A stretch of 64,000 bases of DNA from Nitrospirota bacterium (GTDB lineage: Bacteria; Nitrospirota; Thermodesulfovibrionia; Thermodesulfovibrionales; Magnetobacteriaceae), in assembly GCA_015233015.1 (NCBI GenBank), contig JADFYO010000010.1, positions 1-64,000 of the forward strand, written 5' to 3'. Of this stretch, positions 1 through 7,839 are shown one piece after another. How positions within the stretch are numbered: position 1 is the stretch's first letter; each line of letters begins with the position of its first letter. Both the position numbers and the translations under genes were made by a program. The notes below the pieces were generated by a model that had not been told where the DNA came from, made no database searches, and saw only the letters and a program-made list of their open reading frames with translations.

Positions 1-1200
1 CTACTCCAACACTTCCGTAACGACGCCGGCACCAACCGTTCTTCCGCCTTCTCTTATGGCAAAGCGCAGTTCCTTCTCCATCGCTATCGGTCCTATTAAT
101 TCTATCTTAACACTTATATTATCTCCAGGCATCACCATCTCCACTCCTTCAGGCAGCTCCACTACTCCCGTTACGTCTGTCGTCCTGAAGTAAAACTGCG
201 GCCTGTATCCCTTGAAAAACGGCGTATGCCTTCCGCCCTCTTCCTTTGTCAGTACATAGGCCTCTGCCTTAAATTTCGTATGCGGCGTTATGCTCCCGGG
301 CTTCGCTAACACCTGCCCGCGTTCCACCTCATCCTTTCCTACGCCTCTTAACAACGCACCTATGTTGTCTCCGGCCCTTCCCTCGTCCAGCAGCTTTCTG
401 AACATCTCGACCCCTGTGACAACCGTCTTTCTCGTCGCCCCAAGTCCCACTATCTCCGCCTCGTCGCCTACCTTTACTATGCCCCTCTCCAGTCTGCCCG
501 TCACTACCGTGCCCCTGCCGCTTATCGAAAACACATCCTCTATCGGCATCAAAAACGGCTTGTCAAGCGCCCTCACCGGCTCAGGTATATAGGCGTCCAC
601 CGCAGCCATCAGCTCATGTATGCACTTATACTCAGGAGCGTTCGTATCTGTCGATGTGCTCTCCATCCCCTTTAACGCGCTTCCCTTTACTATCGGGATG
701 TCGTCGCCGGGGAAGCCATACTTGCTCAGCAGCTCCCTCACCTCAAGCTCCACCAAATCCAAAAGCTCAGGGTCGTCAACCATGTCCGTCTTGTTCATAA
801 ACACTACTATAAATGGCACGCCTACCTGTCTGGCCAACAGTATATGCTCCCTCGTCTGAGGCATCGGGCCGTCTGCCGCACTCACTACCAATATCGCACC
901 GTCCATCTGCGCCGCACCAGTTATCATGTTCTTAACATAGTCGGCGTGCCCGGGGCAGTCAACATGGGCGTAATGGCGCTTGTCCGTTTCGTATTCCACG
1001 TGTGCGGTGGCTATAGTTATACCCCTTGCTTTTTCTTCGGGGGCGTTATCTATCTGATCGTAGGCCGTGAACTTCGCCTGTCCCGTCATGGCCAATACCT
1101 TGGTTATCGTCGCCGTCAATGTCGTCTTGCCATGGTCAACGTGGCCTATCGTTCCCACGTTTACATGCGGCTTTGTCCTCTCAAATTTGGTCTTTGCCAT
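1..1200 (-). CDS. tuf: Elongation factor Tu
   Basis: GTP-dependent carrier of aminoacyl-tRNA to the ribosome, cytosolic. The 399-residue protein is full length, with the stop codon at the very edge of the window. The G-domain motifs are intact: GHVDHGKTT near residue 20, DCPGH near 82, NKTD near 136 and SALKG near 174, followed by the two beta-barrel domains. An AAGGAGG Shine-Dalgarno site lies just upstream of the ATG. It is the last gene of a tRNA-Tyr/Gly/Thr-tuf transcription unit, an arrangement also known from the E. coli tufB operon. Only one tuf copy is visible here; a second elsewhere in the genome is common in bacteria. Confidence 0.99.
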   Translation of the reverse strand: MAKTKFERTKPHVNVGTIGHVDHGKTTLTATITKVLAMTGQAKFTAYDQIDNAPEEKARGITIATAHVEYETDKRHYAHVDCPGHADYVKNMITGAAQMDGAILVVSAADGPMPQTREHILLARQVGVPFIVVFMNKTDMVDDPELLDLVELEVRELLSKYGFPGDDIPIVKGSALKGMESTSTDTNAPEYKCIHELMAAVDAYIPEPVRALDKPFLMPIEDVFSISGRGTVVTGRLERGIVKVGDEAEIVGLGATRKTVVTGVEMFRKLLDEGRAGDNIGALLRGVGKDEVERGQVLAKPGSITPHTKFKAEAYVLTKEEGGRHTPFFKGYRPQFYFRTTDVTGVVELPEGVEMVMPGDNISVKIELIGPIAMEKELRFAIREGGRTVGAGVVTEVLE

Positions 1201-1271
1201 TTGCTTTCCTCCTTACTTTAAGTAGCCCGACATAATATTTTTTATTCATTATACAATTATCACATTCAATA

Positions 1272-1344
1272 AGCCCATGACCGGAATCGAACCGGTGACC
1301 TCATCCTTACCAAGGATGTGCTCTGCCGACTGAGCTACATGGGC
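1272..1344 (-). tRNA. tRNA-Thr(GGT)
   Basis: The reverse complement folds as a standard cloverleaf with acceptor stem GCCCATG/CATGGGC, anticodon loop TTGGTAA giving GGT, and T-arm with GGTTCGATTCC. No CCA is encoded. It lies 71 bp upstream of tuf and downstream of tRNA-Gly in the same unit. Confidence 0.96.
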
Positions 1345-1391
1345 ATAGTGTAACATTTTCAATGAGGCAACCGCCTTAATATATTTATTGA

Positions 1392-1466
1392 TGGAGCGGG
1401 AAACGGGATTCGAACCCGCGACCCTCAGCTTGGAAGGCTGACGCTCTACCACTGAGCTACTCCCGC
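1392..1466 (-). tRNA. tRNA-Gly(TCC)
   Basis: The reverse complement gives a cloverleaf with acceptor GCGGGAG/TTCCCGC, anticodon loop with TCC, and T-loop GGTTCGAATCC. The CCA end is encoded in the DNA, unlike the tRNA-Thr neighbour. Confidence 0.96.
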
Positions 1467-1508
1467 GCGATAAACTACTATTGTATTAAAATCGTTCGTC
1501 AAAACAAA

Positions 1509-1593
1509 TGGTGGAGAGGGGAGGATTCGAACCTCCGAAGGCGGAGCCAACGGGTTTACAGCCCGTCCCCTTTGGCCACTCGGGTACCTCTCC
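1509..1593 (-). tRNA. tRNA-Tyr(GTA)
   Basis: Class II tRNA of 85 nt including encoded CCA, with acceptor GGAGAGG/CCTCTCC, anticodon loop containing GTA, and a long variable arm (GGCTCCGCCTTC). It is the first gene of the tRNA-tuf unit. Confidence 0.96.
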
Positions 1594-1917
1594 ATGCGAA
1601 AGGCCGCGACATCTATCGACATTTCATACGTTTTCAACAACATTCCTTCCAATAACGTAACGTCCTTTTTGCGAGACTCTATTCTCCATAGAATTGAATA
1701 TTATATAGTAATAAATAAGCATTGTCAACATTATTTTAAAAAATTTCAGAGGGTCGAAGGGTTAAACCGATTTTTTTTTGGCAGCAGGGTACGGCTACGG
1801 TGTTTGTTTATTCGCTGATCTCTCAAGCAGGTACATCTTTGACGCTAATACCTCACATATTAATTGATTCGCATATTGCAACAAACATATACAAAATGTT
1901 ATTTTACCAAACTGACT
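1594..1917. other. Intergenic region between divergent tRNA-tuf unit and thiolase-like gene
   Basis: 324 bp between divergent genes. Apart from the minus-strand promoter at 1700-1728 I see no RNA gene or convincing ORF. No clear plus-strand promoter for the downstream gene was recognised. Confidence 0.5.
1700..1728 (-). promoter_or_regulatory. Sigma70-type promoter of the tRNA-tuf unit
   Basis: On the minus strand the sequence reads TTGACA (1723-1728), a 17-bp AT-rich spacer, then TATAAT (1700-1705): an exact match to the consensus with optimal spacing. Predicted transcription start is near 1693, about 100 bp before tRNA-Tyr. Such strength fits a stable-RNA and tuf operon. Confidence 0.9.
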
Positions 1918-2979
1918 ATGGTAAAGGCAGCGGCATTATTCTCCGGCGGGCTTGACAGTACGCTGGCAATTATATCCATATTACGACAAGGGGTAGAGGT
2001 TACGGCCATATCCTTTCAGAACCACTTTGGGTGCGATATAACAGACAGGTCGTCATGCTCCAAAGACCCGTATGCGGCGGCTGTGAAGTTTGGTTTTAAT
2101 GTAAAACTCTGCCATCTTGCCGATAAGTTTATAGAGATAGTTAAACATCCTAAGTTCGGCCACGGTAAGAACATGAACCCCTGCATAGACTGCCGCATTC
2201 TGATGCTCAAAGAGGCGAAGGCCTTCTTAACTATGACCGGAGGCGATTTCATCATCACCGGCGAGGTCATCGGACAGCGCCCGATGAGCCAGCGGCGTGA
2301 GTGTTTCCCGCTGATAGACAAAGAGGCCGGCGTCGTTGGCATGGTAGTGCGCCCGCTTTCTGCTAAACTCCTGCCGCCCACGAGAGCTGAACTTGACGGT
2401 CTGATAGACAGAGAAAAACTCCACGCCTTTAACGGGCGAACGAGAAGGCCGCAGCTTGAACTGGCGCGGCAGTTTGGCCTCACGGACTTTCCCAATCCCG
2501 CAGGTGGGTGTCTGCTTACTGACCCCATATATTCTTACCGGTTGACAGAGCTGCTCTCTCATATGCCCGACCCTCCCGTCAGAGACATAAACCTATTGAA
2601 AACAGGACGGCATTTCAGGTTGTCCGATACCTGTAAGGCAGTCGTTGGACGCGATGAGGGGGATAATAACGCCATAGACGCCCATGCGGTTGAGGGCGAT
2701 ATTACAATGTGCGTTTCTGACATCGGCTCGCCTGTTACGCTTGTTGCCGGTAATGCGGATGCCGACGCGCTTACTACAGCCGCTTCGCTGACGGCAAGAT
2801 ATGCCGATTGTAAATATGAAGCTACTGTAATTGTCTCCGCGTACAGAGTGGACAGCGCGGGCGTTCGTGTGCCGCTTGCCCCCTTGACGGCAGCCCCGGC
2901 GGACAATGAGCTTCTTAACGCCTTACGCATAGAGGAAAAAAGACAACGTGCCGGAAAATATGACAGAAAACATTCCTGA
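1918..2979 (+). CDS. PP-loop tRNA thiouridylase-like protein (MnmA/ThiI-related)
   Basis: Probable ATP-dependent tRNA sulfur-transfer enzyme. The N-terminus carries the PP-loop pyrophosphatase signature SGGLDST at residues 9-15, which binds and adenylates with ATP. Around residue 88 is a CxxC motif (PCIDC), followed by GEVIGQRPMSQR and a NPAGGCLLT segment, pattern typical of MnmA-like proteins with a non-canonical C-terminal domain. About 353 residues. I chose the ATG at 1918 because the family starts with the strand leading into the PP-loop; the ORF-track TTG at 1864 adds 18 residues with no homology-like character. Neither start has a good Shine-Dalgarno site. The gene overlaps the start of xseA by 32 bp, suggesting coupled translation. 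Exact tRNA position modified is not deducible. Confidence 0.8.
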   Translation: MVKAAALFSGGLDSTLAIISILRQGVEVTAISFQNHFGCDITDRSSCSKDPYAAAVKFGFNVKLCHLADKFIEIVKHPKFGHGKNMNPCIDCRILMLKEAKAFLTMTGGDFIITGEVIGQRPMSQRRECFPLIDKEAGVVGMVVRPLSAKLLPPTRAELDGLIDREKLHAFNGRTRRPQLELARQFGLTDFPNPAGGCLLTDPIYSYRLTELLSHMPDPPVRDINLLKTGRHFRLSDTCKAVVGRDEGDNNAIDAHAVEGDITMCVSDIGSPVTLVAGNADADALTTAASLTARYADCKYEATVIVSAYRVDSAGVRVPLAPLTAAPADNELLNALRIEEKRQRAGKYDRKHS

Positions 2980-4240
2980 ACAGGCTCTCCTAAGCCTTTA
3001 CGAGTTTAATCTAATCGTCAAAGAGGCTCTATCTTTGACTTTCCCCTCCCGATACCTGATTAAGGCCGAGACGGCGTCCATCAACATTGACGCCAAAGGG
3101 CATTGCTATATGGAATTAATCGAGAAGGACGACACGGGGATAAAGGCGCAGATGAGCAGCCGCATATGGGCAACGACATGGAACTACGTATCGAAGACGT
3201 TTACTTCTGCCACAGGCCAGCCCCTTACAAAGGGCATGAAAATCCTCGTCGAGGCCACGTTAAATTTTCACGAGAGGTTTGGCATGAGCCTTATAATTCA
3301 AGCAATCGACCCGTCATATACACTTGGCGAGATGGCCATGGCAAAACGCCAGATAATCGAAAGATTAACCAAAGAAGGACTGATAGATAAGAATAAGTCC
3401 GTCCCATTCCCTATAGTGCCTCTACGTATAGCGGTATTATCGTCAAAAACGGCGGCAGGCTATGAGGATTTCGTCAAACACCTCAGGGGAAACCCTTACG
3501 GCTACGCATTCAGCGTTACGTTGTTTGAGACGGCCGTTCAAGGGGATGCAGTGGAGTCAACTATGCTAAGGGCGTTATCGCTGTGCCGCGCAGAGGATTT
3601 CGACGTGGTAGTGATTACGCGCGGTGGTGGAGGGGCGTCTGACCTGTCTTGTTTTGATAACTACGCCGTTGCCCGTGCGATAGCCCTGTTTCCAATTCCG
3701 GTAATCTCAGGCATTGGGCACGAACGGGATAAGACGGTAATTGACGAAACCGCCCACACGACGATTAAAACTCCGACGGCGGCGGCGGCCTTTATTATCG
3801 AGAGGGTAAAACGGTTTGAAGATATAATAGACTTCGGTGGACAAAGACTGCTGAAATCGGTAGAGACGCTATGCCATGACGCCTCGGGAAGGCTGTTTCT
3901 ATTGTCGAAGGCCGTTGAGGCAGCGGTCGCTGCGGGGGTGATGAGGCACCGGTTTATGTTTGAGCACTATGCTAAAGGAATAAGCAGCGCCTCCCCGAAA
4001 CTGCTGGAAAAACACGGGGAAAGGCTGAATGCCGCTCTCGCTGCGGCCGGACATCTCGACCCTATAAGTATATTAAAAAGAGGTTTCAGCATTACCAGCG
4101 TAAACGGCAAGACGTTGAGGTCAGTGGAAGGCGTTTCTGCAGGTATACATTTGACGACATATTTATCTGATGGCAGCATTGAAAGCGAGGCCATGGAAAT
4201 AATACAAAAAGGTGGGGTGCAGGATGAAACAGAAATTTAA
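2948..4240 (+). CDS. xseA: Exodeoxyribonuclease VII large subunit
   Basis: Catalytic subunit of exonuclease VII, which degrades single-stranded DNA from both ends in DNA repair. The 430-residue protein has an N-terminal OB-fold (about residues 10-115) and the family's catalytic core with VVITRGGGGASDLSCFDN and PVISGIGHERDKTVIDETAH around residues 220-285, then the helical C-terminal region. The GTG start is preceded by GAGGAAAA at a workable distance; an ATG four codons later is an alternative. It overlaps the upstream thiolase-like gene and the downstream xseB, so the three genes probably form one operon. Confidence 0.97.
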   Translation: MPENMTENIPEQALLSLYEFNLIVKEALSLTFPSRYLIKAETASINIDAKGHCYMELIEKDDTGIKAQMSSRIWATTWNYVSKTFTSATGQPLTKGMKILVEATLNFHERFGMSLIIQAIDPSYTLGEMAMAKRQIIERLTKEGLIDKNKSVPFPIVPLRIAVLSSKTAAGYEDFVKHLRGNPYGYAFSVTLFETAVQGDAVESTMLRALSLCRAEDFDVVVITRGGGGASDLSCFDNYAVARAIALFPIPVISGIGHERDKTVIDETAHTTIKTPTAAAAFIIERVKRFEDIIDFGGQRLLKSVETLCHDASGRLFLLSKAVEAAVAAGVMRHRFMFEHYAKGISSASPKLLEKHGERLNAALAAAGHLDPISILKRGFSITSVNGKTLRSVEGVSAGIHLTTYLSDGSIESEAMEIIQKGGVQDETEI

Positions 4241-4481
4241 ATACTCTGAAGCACTGAGAGAAATCGAGGGAATAATCTCTGAGATAGAAGATGAATCCAT
4301 CGACATCGACGTGCTGACAGAAAAGGTAAAACGTGTGATAACGCTGATAAAGGCGTGTAAGGCAAGGCTTCGCGCCACGGAGGAAGACCTGAAGGATGTC
4401 CTTAAAGACCTGAGTGATGATAAACCCGGTGCGTCGTTGCCGGCAACAGGGTTGGGCGGGGCGTCTGGCCTTTTCGATTGA
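4224..4481 (+). CDS. xseB: Exodeoxyribonuclease VII small subunit
   Basis: Small helical subunit of exonuclease VII, partner of XseA. The 85-residue protein has the family pattern FKYSEALREIEGIISEIE near the N-terminus. The ATG at 4224 was preferred over the GTG at 4212 because it starts directly before the conserved region and has a GGTGGGG site upstream. Start lies within the last codons of xseA (17-bp overlap), consistent with translational coupling. Confidence 0.93.
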   Translation: MKQKFKYSEALREIEGIISEIEDESIDIDVLTEKVKRVITLIKACKARLRATEEDLKDVLKDLSDDKPGASLPATGLGGASGLFD

Positions 4482-4595
4482 CAAAAAATTAAGACAACAA
4501 AAATTTGCATATATTTGTTAATATATGGTGTTGAAGAGGAAAGCGTACCAAAAATAAAATATCAAATGGAGAGATTAGGAATGGAGAGATTTGGA

Positions 4596-6428
4596 ATGAA
4601 GAAACTACTGATGCTGATTTTAGCCGTGATGATGCTCGTATCCTGCAATGACGACAAGTCCGGCGTCCCGAAAAAAGAAGGGGCAAAAGAAGGGGCAAAA
4701 GAAGGGGCAACTGTTATTAAAGTCAATGATGTCAACATAACAACCGGGGTACTGCAGGAAGACCTCGCAAAGTTGCCGCCAAATTATAAATCGGCGTTTG
4801 CCGGCAAAGACGGCCTTCTGAGTTTTGTTGACGAGATTAAGAGGAGAGAAGTCCTTTATCTCGAGGCAAAAAAACAAGGTCTCGATAAAGATCCTGCGTT
4901 TGCAAAAAGACTGGATGAGTTTTCGAGGCTGAACCTTGTAAACTCCCTGATTTCGAAAAATGTGAATACGACCGATATAAAAGTAACTCCTGAGGAGGCG
5001 AAGGATTATTACGATAAGAATCCGAAAGAGTTCATTGTGCCCGATCAAATCAAGGCAAGTCACATACTGCTAAAGACTGAGGAAGAGGCAAAAAAAGTAT
5101 TGGACAAGGTAAAAAATGGCGGAGACTTTGCCGCTATCGCCAAAGAGAATTCTGTGGATAAGGTATCGGGTGAGAAGGGTGGAGACTTGGGATTTTTTGC
5201 GAAAGGGCAGCTTGATCCAACATTTGACGAGGCGGTGTTTAAGCTGAAAAAAGGTGAGGTAGGCCCGGTAGTCAAGACCAATTTCGGTTATCATGTAATA
5301 AAGGTTGTTGACACTAAAGCTTCCTCGAAAATGGAATACGAGCCGTCTAAGGCGATGATAATACAGTATCTGACCTCTGAAAAACAGAAAAAGGCGTTTG
5401 ACGAGTATGTCTCCCGGATTGAAAAGGGTTATAACGTGCAGATTGACCAAAAGGCAATGGACAGTTTCATGTCGAAATACACGGGCAGCGCTCCGCAGGA
5501 GAAGGCCGCGGCAACTCCGCCTGATACAACCCCAATTGTCAAAATTGGAGAAGCCTCTATAACCGCTGCCGGCATTGAAAGCGAATTGTTGAAACTTCCG
5601 CCTGAAGTAAAACAGTTTTTCAAAGGCAAGGAAGGCATGACAAAACTCATAGAAGAAATGAAAAAGACCGAGCTGCTCAACCTTGAAGCCAAAAAGGCAG
5701 GCATAGATAAATCCCCTGAATATGTCGCTAAGGTAGAGGAATTTAAAAAGGTAAATCTGATAAACACGCTGGTCAGGAAGGCATTTAAACCCGAAATGGC
5801 CCAGGTCACCCCTGATGAGGTAAAGGCGTATTATGATAATAACTCGAAAGACTTTACGCAGCCGGGACAGATTAAGGCAAGCCATATCTTAGTGAAGACC
5901 GAGGCAGAGGCACTAGCTGCTGCCGAAAAAATAAAAAAAGGCGCCAGCTTTGTTTCAGTTGCGAAGACCGACTCAATCGACAAGATGACGGCGGACAAGG
6001 GCGGCGACCTTGGATTTTTCTCTAAGGGCCAGATGGAGCCTTCGTTTGACGATGCGGTTTTTAAACTAAAGACGGGCGAAGTGAGCGCCCCTGTTAAGAC
6101 AACTTTTGGCTATCACATAATAACAGTAACAGACATAAAGCCCCCCAAGAAGGTTGACTTTGACGCGGCTAAAGACATGATAAACCAGCTGCTCTCAGAG
6201 CAAAAGAAAAACAAGGCATTCGACGATTATTACTTGGGCATAGAGAAAGGTTATAGCGTAATGGTCGATAAAAAGGCCCTTGATGAGTTTGTTATTAAAA
6301 ACACATCGGTAAAACCTGACCAGGGTGCCGCGGGGCACGGTGTGAATGTTCCTCAGGGTGCTTTGCCGGAAGGCCATCCACCAGTAGGCAGCCAGGGAGG
6401 CGCTTTGCCGGAAGGCCATCCCAAATAA
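4596..6428 (+). CDS. Lipoprotein with two parvulin-type PPIase modules
   Basis: Envelope-anchored peptidyl-prolyl cis-trans isomerase/chaperone of the SurA/PrsA/PpiC kind. The start at 4596 gives MKKLLMLILAVMMLVSC, a lipoprotein signal with LVSC lipobox; an upstream GGAGAG site fits. The 610-residue protein contains two copies of the same unit, each with a SurA_N-like helical segment and a parvulin rotamase domain marked by IKASHIL-KTE-EA and GGDLGFF-KGQ--P-FD-AVFKLK-GEV. The two rotamase domains are around residues 155-245 and 430-520. The C-terminus has two copies of GALPEGHP, encoded by a 20-bp direct DNA repeat. Internal duplication of the whole N-domain-plus-rotamase unit is the odd feature. 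It likely helps fold outer-membrane or periplasmic proteins. Confidence 0.9.
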   Translation: MKKLLMLILAVMMLVSCNDDKSGVPKKEGAKEGAKEGATVIKVNDVNITTGVLQEDLAKLPPNYKSAFAGKDGLLSFVDEIKRREVLYLEAKKQGLDKDPAFAKRLDEFSRLNLVNSLISKNVNTTDIKVTPEEAKDYYDKNPKEFIVPDQIKASHILLKTEEEAKKVLDKVKNGGDFAAIAKENSVDKVSGEKGGDLGFFAKGQLDPTFDEAVFKLKKGEVGPVVKTNFGYHVIKVVDTKASSKMEYEPSKAMIIQYLTSEKQKKAFDEYVSRIEKGYNVQIDQKAMDSFMSKYTGSAPQEKAAATPPDTTPIVKIGEASITAAGIESELLKLPPEVKQFFKGKEGMTKLIEEMKKTELLNLEAKKAGIDKSPEYVAKVEEFKKVNLINTLVRKAFKPEMAQVTPDEVKAYYDNNSKDFTQPGQIKASHILVKTEAEALAAAEKIKKGASFVSVAKTDSIDKMTADKGGDLGFFSKGQMEPSFDDAVFKLKTGEVSAPVKTTFGYHIITVTDIKPPKKVDFDAAKDMINQLLSEQKKNKAFDDYYLGIEKGYSVMVDKKALDEFVIKNTSVKPDQGAAGHGVNVPQGALPEGHPPVGSQGGALPEGHPK

Positions 6429-6449
6429 ATGCCGGCGTTAAGGGTGTAA

Positions 6450-7304
6450 ATGTTAAAACTATTAGACGGGATCGTCGAGCTGTATAAAAAAGTGGCGTCG
6501 TCGGTCCCGCCAGATGTCGAGAAAGCGATTGTCGGGGCATGTGAGGCCGAGCCTCTGGAGAAAGCAGGTAGAAACACATTAACCGCCTTAATCGATAAGA
6601 TAAGGGCTGCAAGGGCGGCAAAAACGCCCGTATGTGCCGATACCGGTATTCCGGTGTTCAGGATAAAAATTCCCCGCAGCCTGAGCCAAAACGAGATAGG
6701 GGAAATTGTTATTGAAGGCACAAAGGCGGCGAGTAAGAAAATCGGGTTTCACGACGCAGGCGTAATGGAGTCGCTTATGAACAGCCCTGACGGCAACCCT
6801 GCAGAAGGCTATCCTATCATTTACTTCGAAGAGTCGGAGGGGACATCCCTCGTGATAGACCTACTCTTAAACGGGGCTGATTGTGAAAATGCGGGAAGGC
6901 TCTTTACTCTTGCCCCCGGGGGGTTAACAGCCGGTGGGGTTATTCTGCCGCGAGGTTACGAAGCCATTGCTGGGTGTATCGAAGAGACAGTGGCAGGTGT
7001 GGGCGGCAATATTTGTTTCCCGTTAATTGTGGCTGTCGGTGCCGGTTCGGCAAGGGAGCAGGCCGCGGCACTCTCGAAACGACAGCTGATGAGAAAATTA
7101 AACGATGTTAATCCTGTAAGCCTTGCCGATGAGTTCGAGCATCAGGTGTTAATGAAAATAAATGCCAGGCCGGGTAATCATGGACTGAGAACGACCCTGA
7201 TAGGGGTAAAAATGGCGTCAGCGCCCATTCATCCGGCGTCATTCTTTGTTGACGTTACGATTTCATGCTGGGCATTACGCCGTGGAAGGCTCATCTGGAG
7301 TTAA
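6450..7304 (+). CDS. Class I fumarate hydratase, alpha subunit
   Basis: N-terminal/alpha half of a two-subunit, oxygen-sensitive [4Fe-4S] fumarase (or L-tartrate dehydratase), which interconverts fumarate and malate. The 284-residue product matches the usual alpha length, with VCADTGIPVF near residue 67, HPASFFVDVT near the end, and cysteines at the expected cluster positions including NICFPLIV and ISCWALRR. The usual GVGIGG stretch reads AVGAGSARE. The beta subunit, normally immediately downstream, is absent: the next 250 bp hold only a tiny gene and repeats. It may be encoded elsewhere or lost. It could also be a tartrate dehydratase-type alpha subunit; substrate cannot be decided. Confidence 0.88.
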   Translation: MLKLLDGIVELYKKVASSVPPDVEKAIVGACEAEPLEKAGRNTLTALIDKIRAARAAKTPVCADTGIPVFRIKIPRSLSQNEIGEIVIEGTKAASKKIGFHDAGVMESLMNSPDGNPAEGYPIIYFEESEGTSLVIDLLLNGADCENAGRLFTLAPGGLTAGGVILPRGYEAIAGCIEETVAGVGGNICFPLIVAVGAGSAREQAAALSKRQLMRKLNDVNPVSLADEFEHQVLMKINARPGNHGLRTTLIGVKMASAPIHPASFFVDVTISCWALRRGRLIWS

Positions 7305-7330
7305 ACTTATGTCAGGGAGTTAAACTTATC
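7293..7330 (+). repeat. Short direct repeat at the fumarase stop
   Basis: GGAGTTAAACTTAT occurs twice, 20 bp apart. The first copy contains the fumarase stop codon TAA. It may reflect a slipped duplication or the scar of a deletion that removed the expected beta-subunit gene; this is inference. Confidence 0.5.
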
Positions 7331-7379
7331 TTCCTATTTGACCGATATATAATTAAGCACTGTTTCACGGGAGGTTGAT

Positions 7380-7550
7380 ATGCCAGGTGAATATTTAATG
7401 ATGCCAGTTGAATCTATAGGAAGTATAGTAGGCCCGAGAGCCGTAGGAGCATCGTCTGGATGGGCTAAAAGAGAAGGCGGCAGAAAGAAGATGCGCAAGG
7501 AAAAGAGAAAGGTCGAGACTGAGAAGAGTCTCATAGATATAGTGGTCTGA
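7380..7550 (+). CDS. Small hypothetical protein, 56 residues
   Basis: Not in the supplied ORF track. An ATG preceded at the right distance by GGGAGG opens a 57-codon frame ending in TGA. The product begins MPGEYLMMPVES, has a glycine/serine-rich middle, a strongly basic stretch (KREGGRKKMRKEKRK) around residues 30-44 and ends in LIDIVV. No signal peptide, membrane segment or metal motif is visible. The strong ribosome binding site is the main support. The basic tract could bind nucleic acid, but I do not recognise the family. Confidence 0.5.
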   Translation: MPGEYLMMPVESIGSIVGPRAVGASSGWAKREGGRKKMRKEKRKVETEKSLIDIVV

Positions 7551-7587
7551 CCCTAAAAGAGTACTTGTAGAAGTATAGAGGTTTTAA

Positions 7588-7668
7588 TCATCCTGAGCCT
7601 GTCGAAGGATGTTCCTGTCTTTCACATTACCCTATAAACAGGAAATCCTTTGACAGGCTCAGGATGGA
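7588..7668. repeat. Inverted pair of REP-like 23-bp repeats
   Basis: CATCCTGAGCCTGTCGAAGGATG at 7589-7611 faces a slightly diverged copy in the opposite orientation at about 7646-7667 (TCCTTTGACAGGCTCAGGATG). Flanking TTCCTGT and ACAGGAA extend the pairing, so the whole 80 bp can form a long hairpin. The same unit recurs at 24.2, 24.4, 24.75 and 26.2-26.3 kb. Confidence 0.9.
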
Positions 7669-7789
7669 TGAGTAACATTAGTAAATCTGTCTGTCCCGCC
7701 TACGTAATAATAGCCTTTAGCCGGAGTTCGGAAGCCGCCAACGGCGGCACCCCAAACTTGATGATAAAGCATGTGCGAGAAACAGGGGT

Positions 7790-7810
7790 GAAGGGGGATT
7801 ATCCCCCTTC
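7790..7810. terminator. Hairpin between convergent genes
   Basis: GAAGGGGGAT-T-ATCCCCCTTC is a perfect 10-bp palindromic stem just past the 3' end of the minus-strand kinase gene. A weak T-rich tail (GTCTTT) follows on the plus strand. Probable transcription terminator; a short GCCGCC-AAC-GGCGGC hairpin sits 45 bp away. Confidence 0.5.
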
Positions 7811-7839
7811 GTCTTTAATCCTTATGCTGTTGGCGGTGT

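Noticed and set aside
844-1221. Plus-strand ORF of 125 codons opposite tuf
   Set aside because: Shadow of tuf on the other strand; no family pattern and no ribosome site.
4478-4515. TTGACA as promoter for the PPIase lipoprotein gene
   Set aside because: The only TATATT-like hexamer lies about 26 bp away, too far for a sigma70 promoter.
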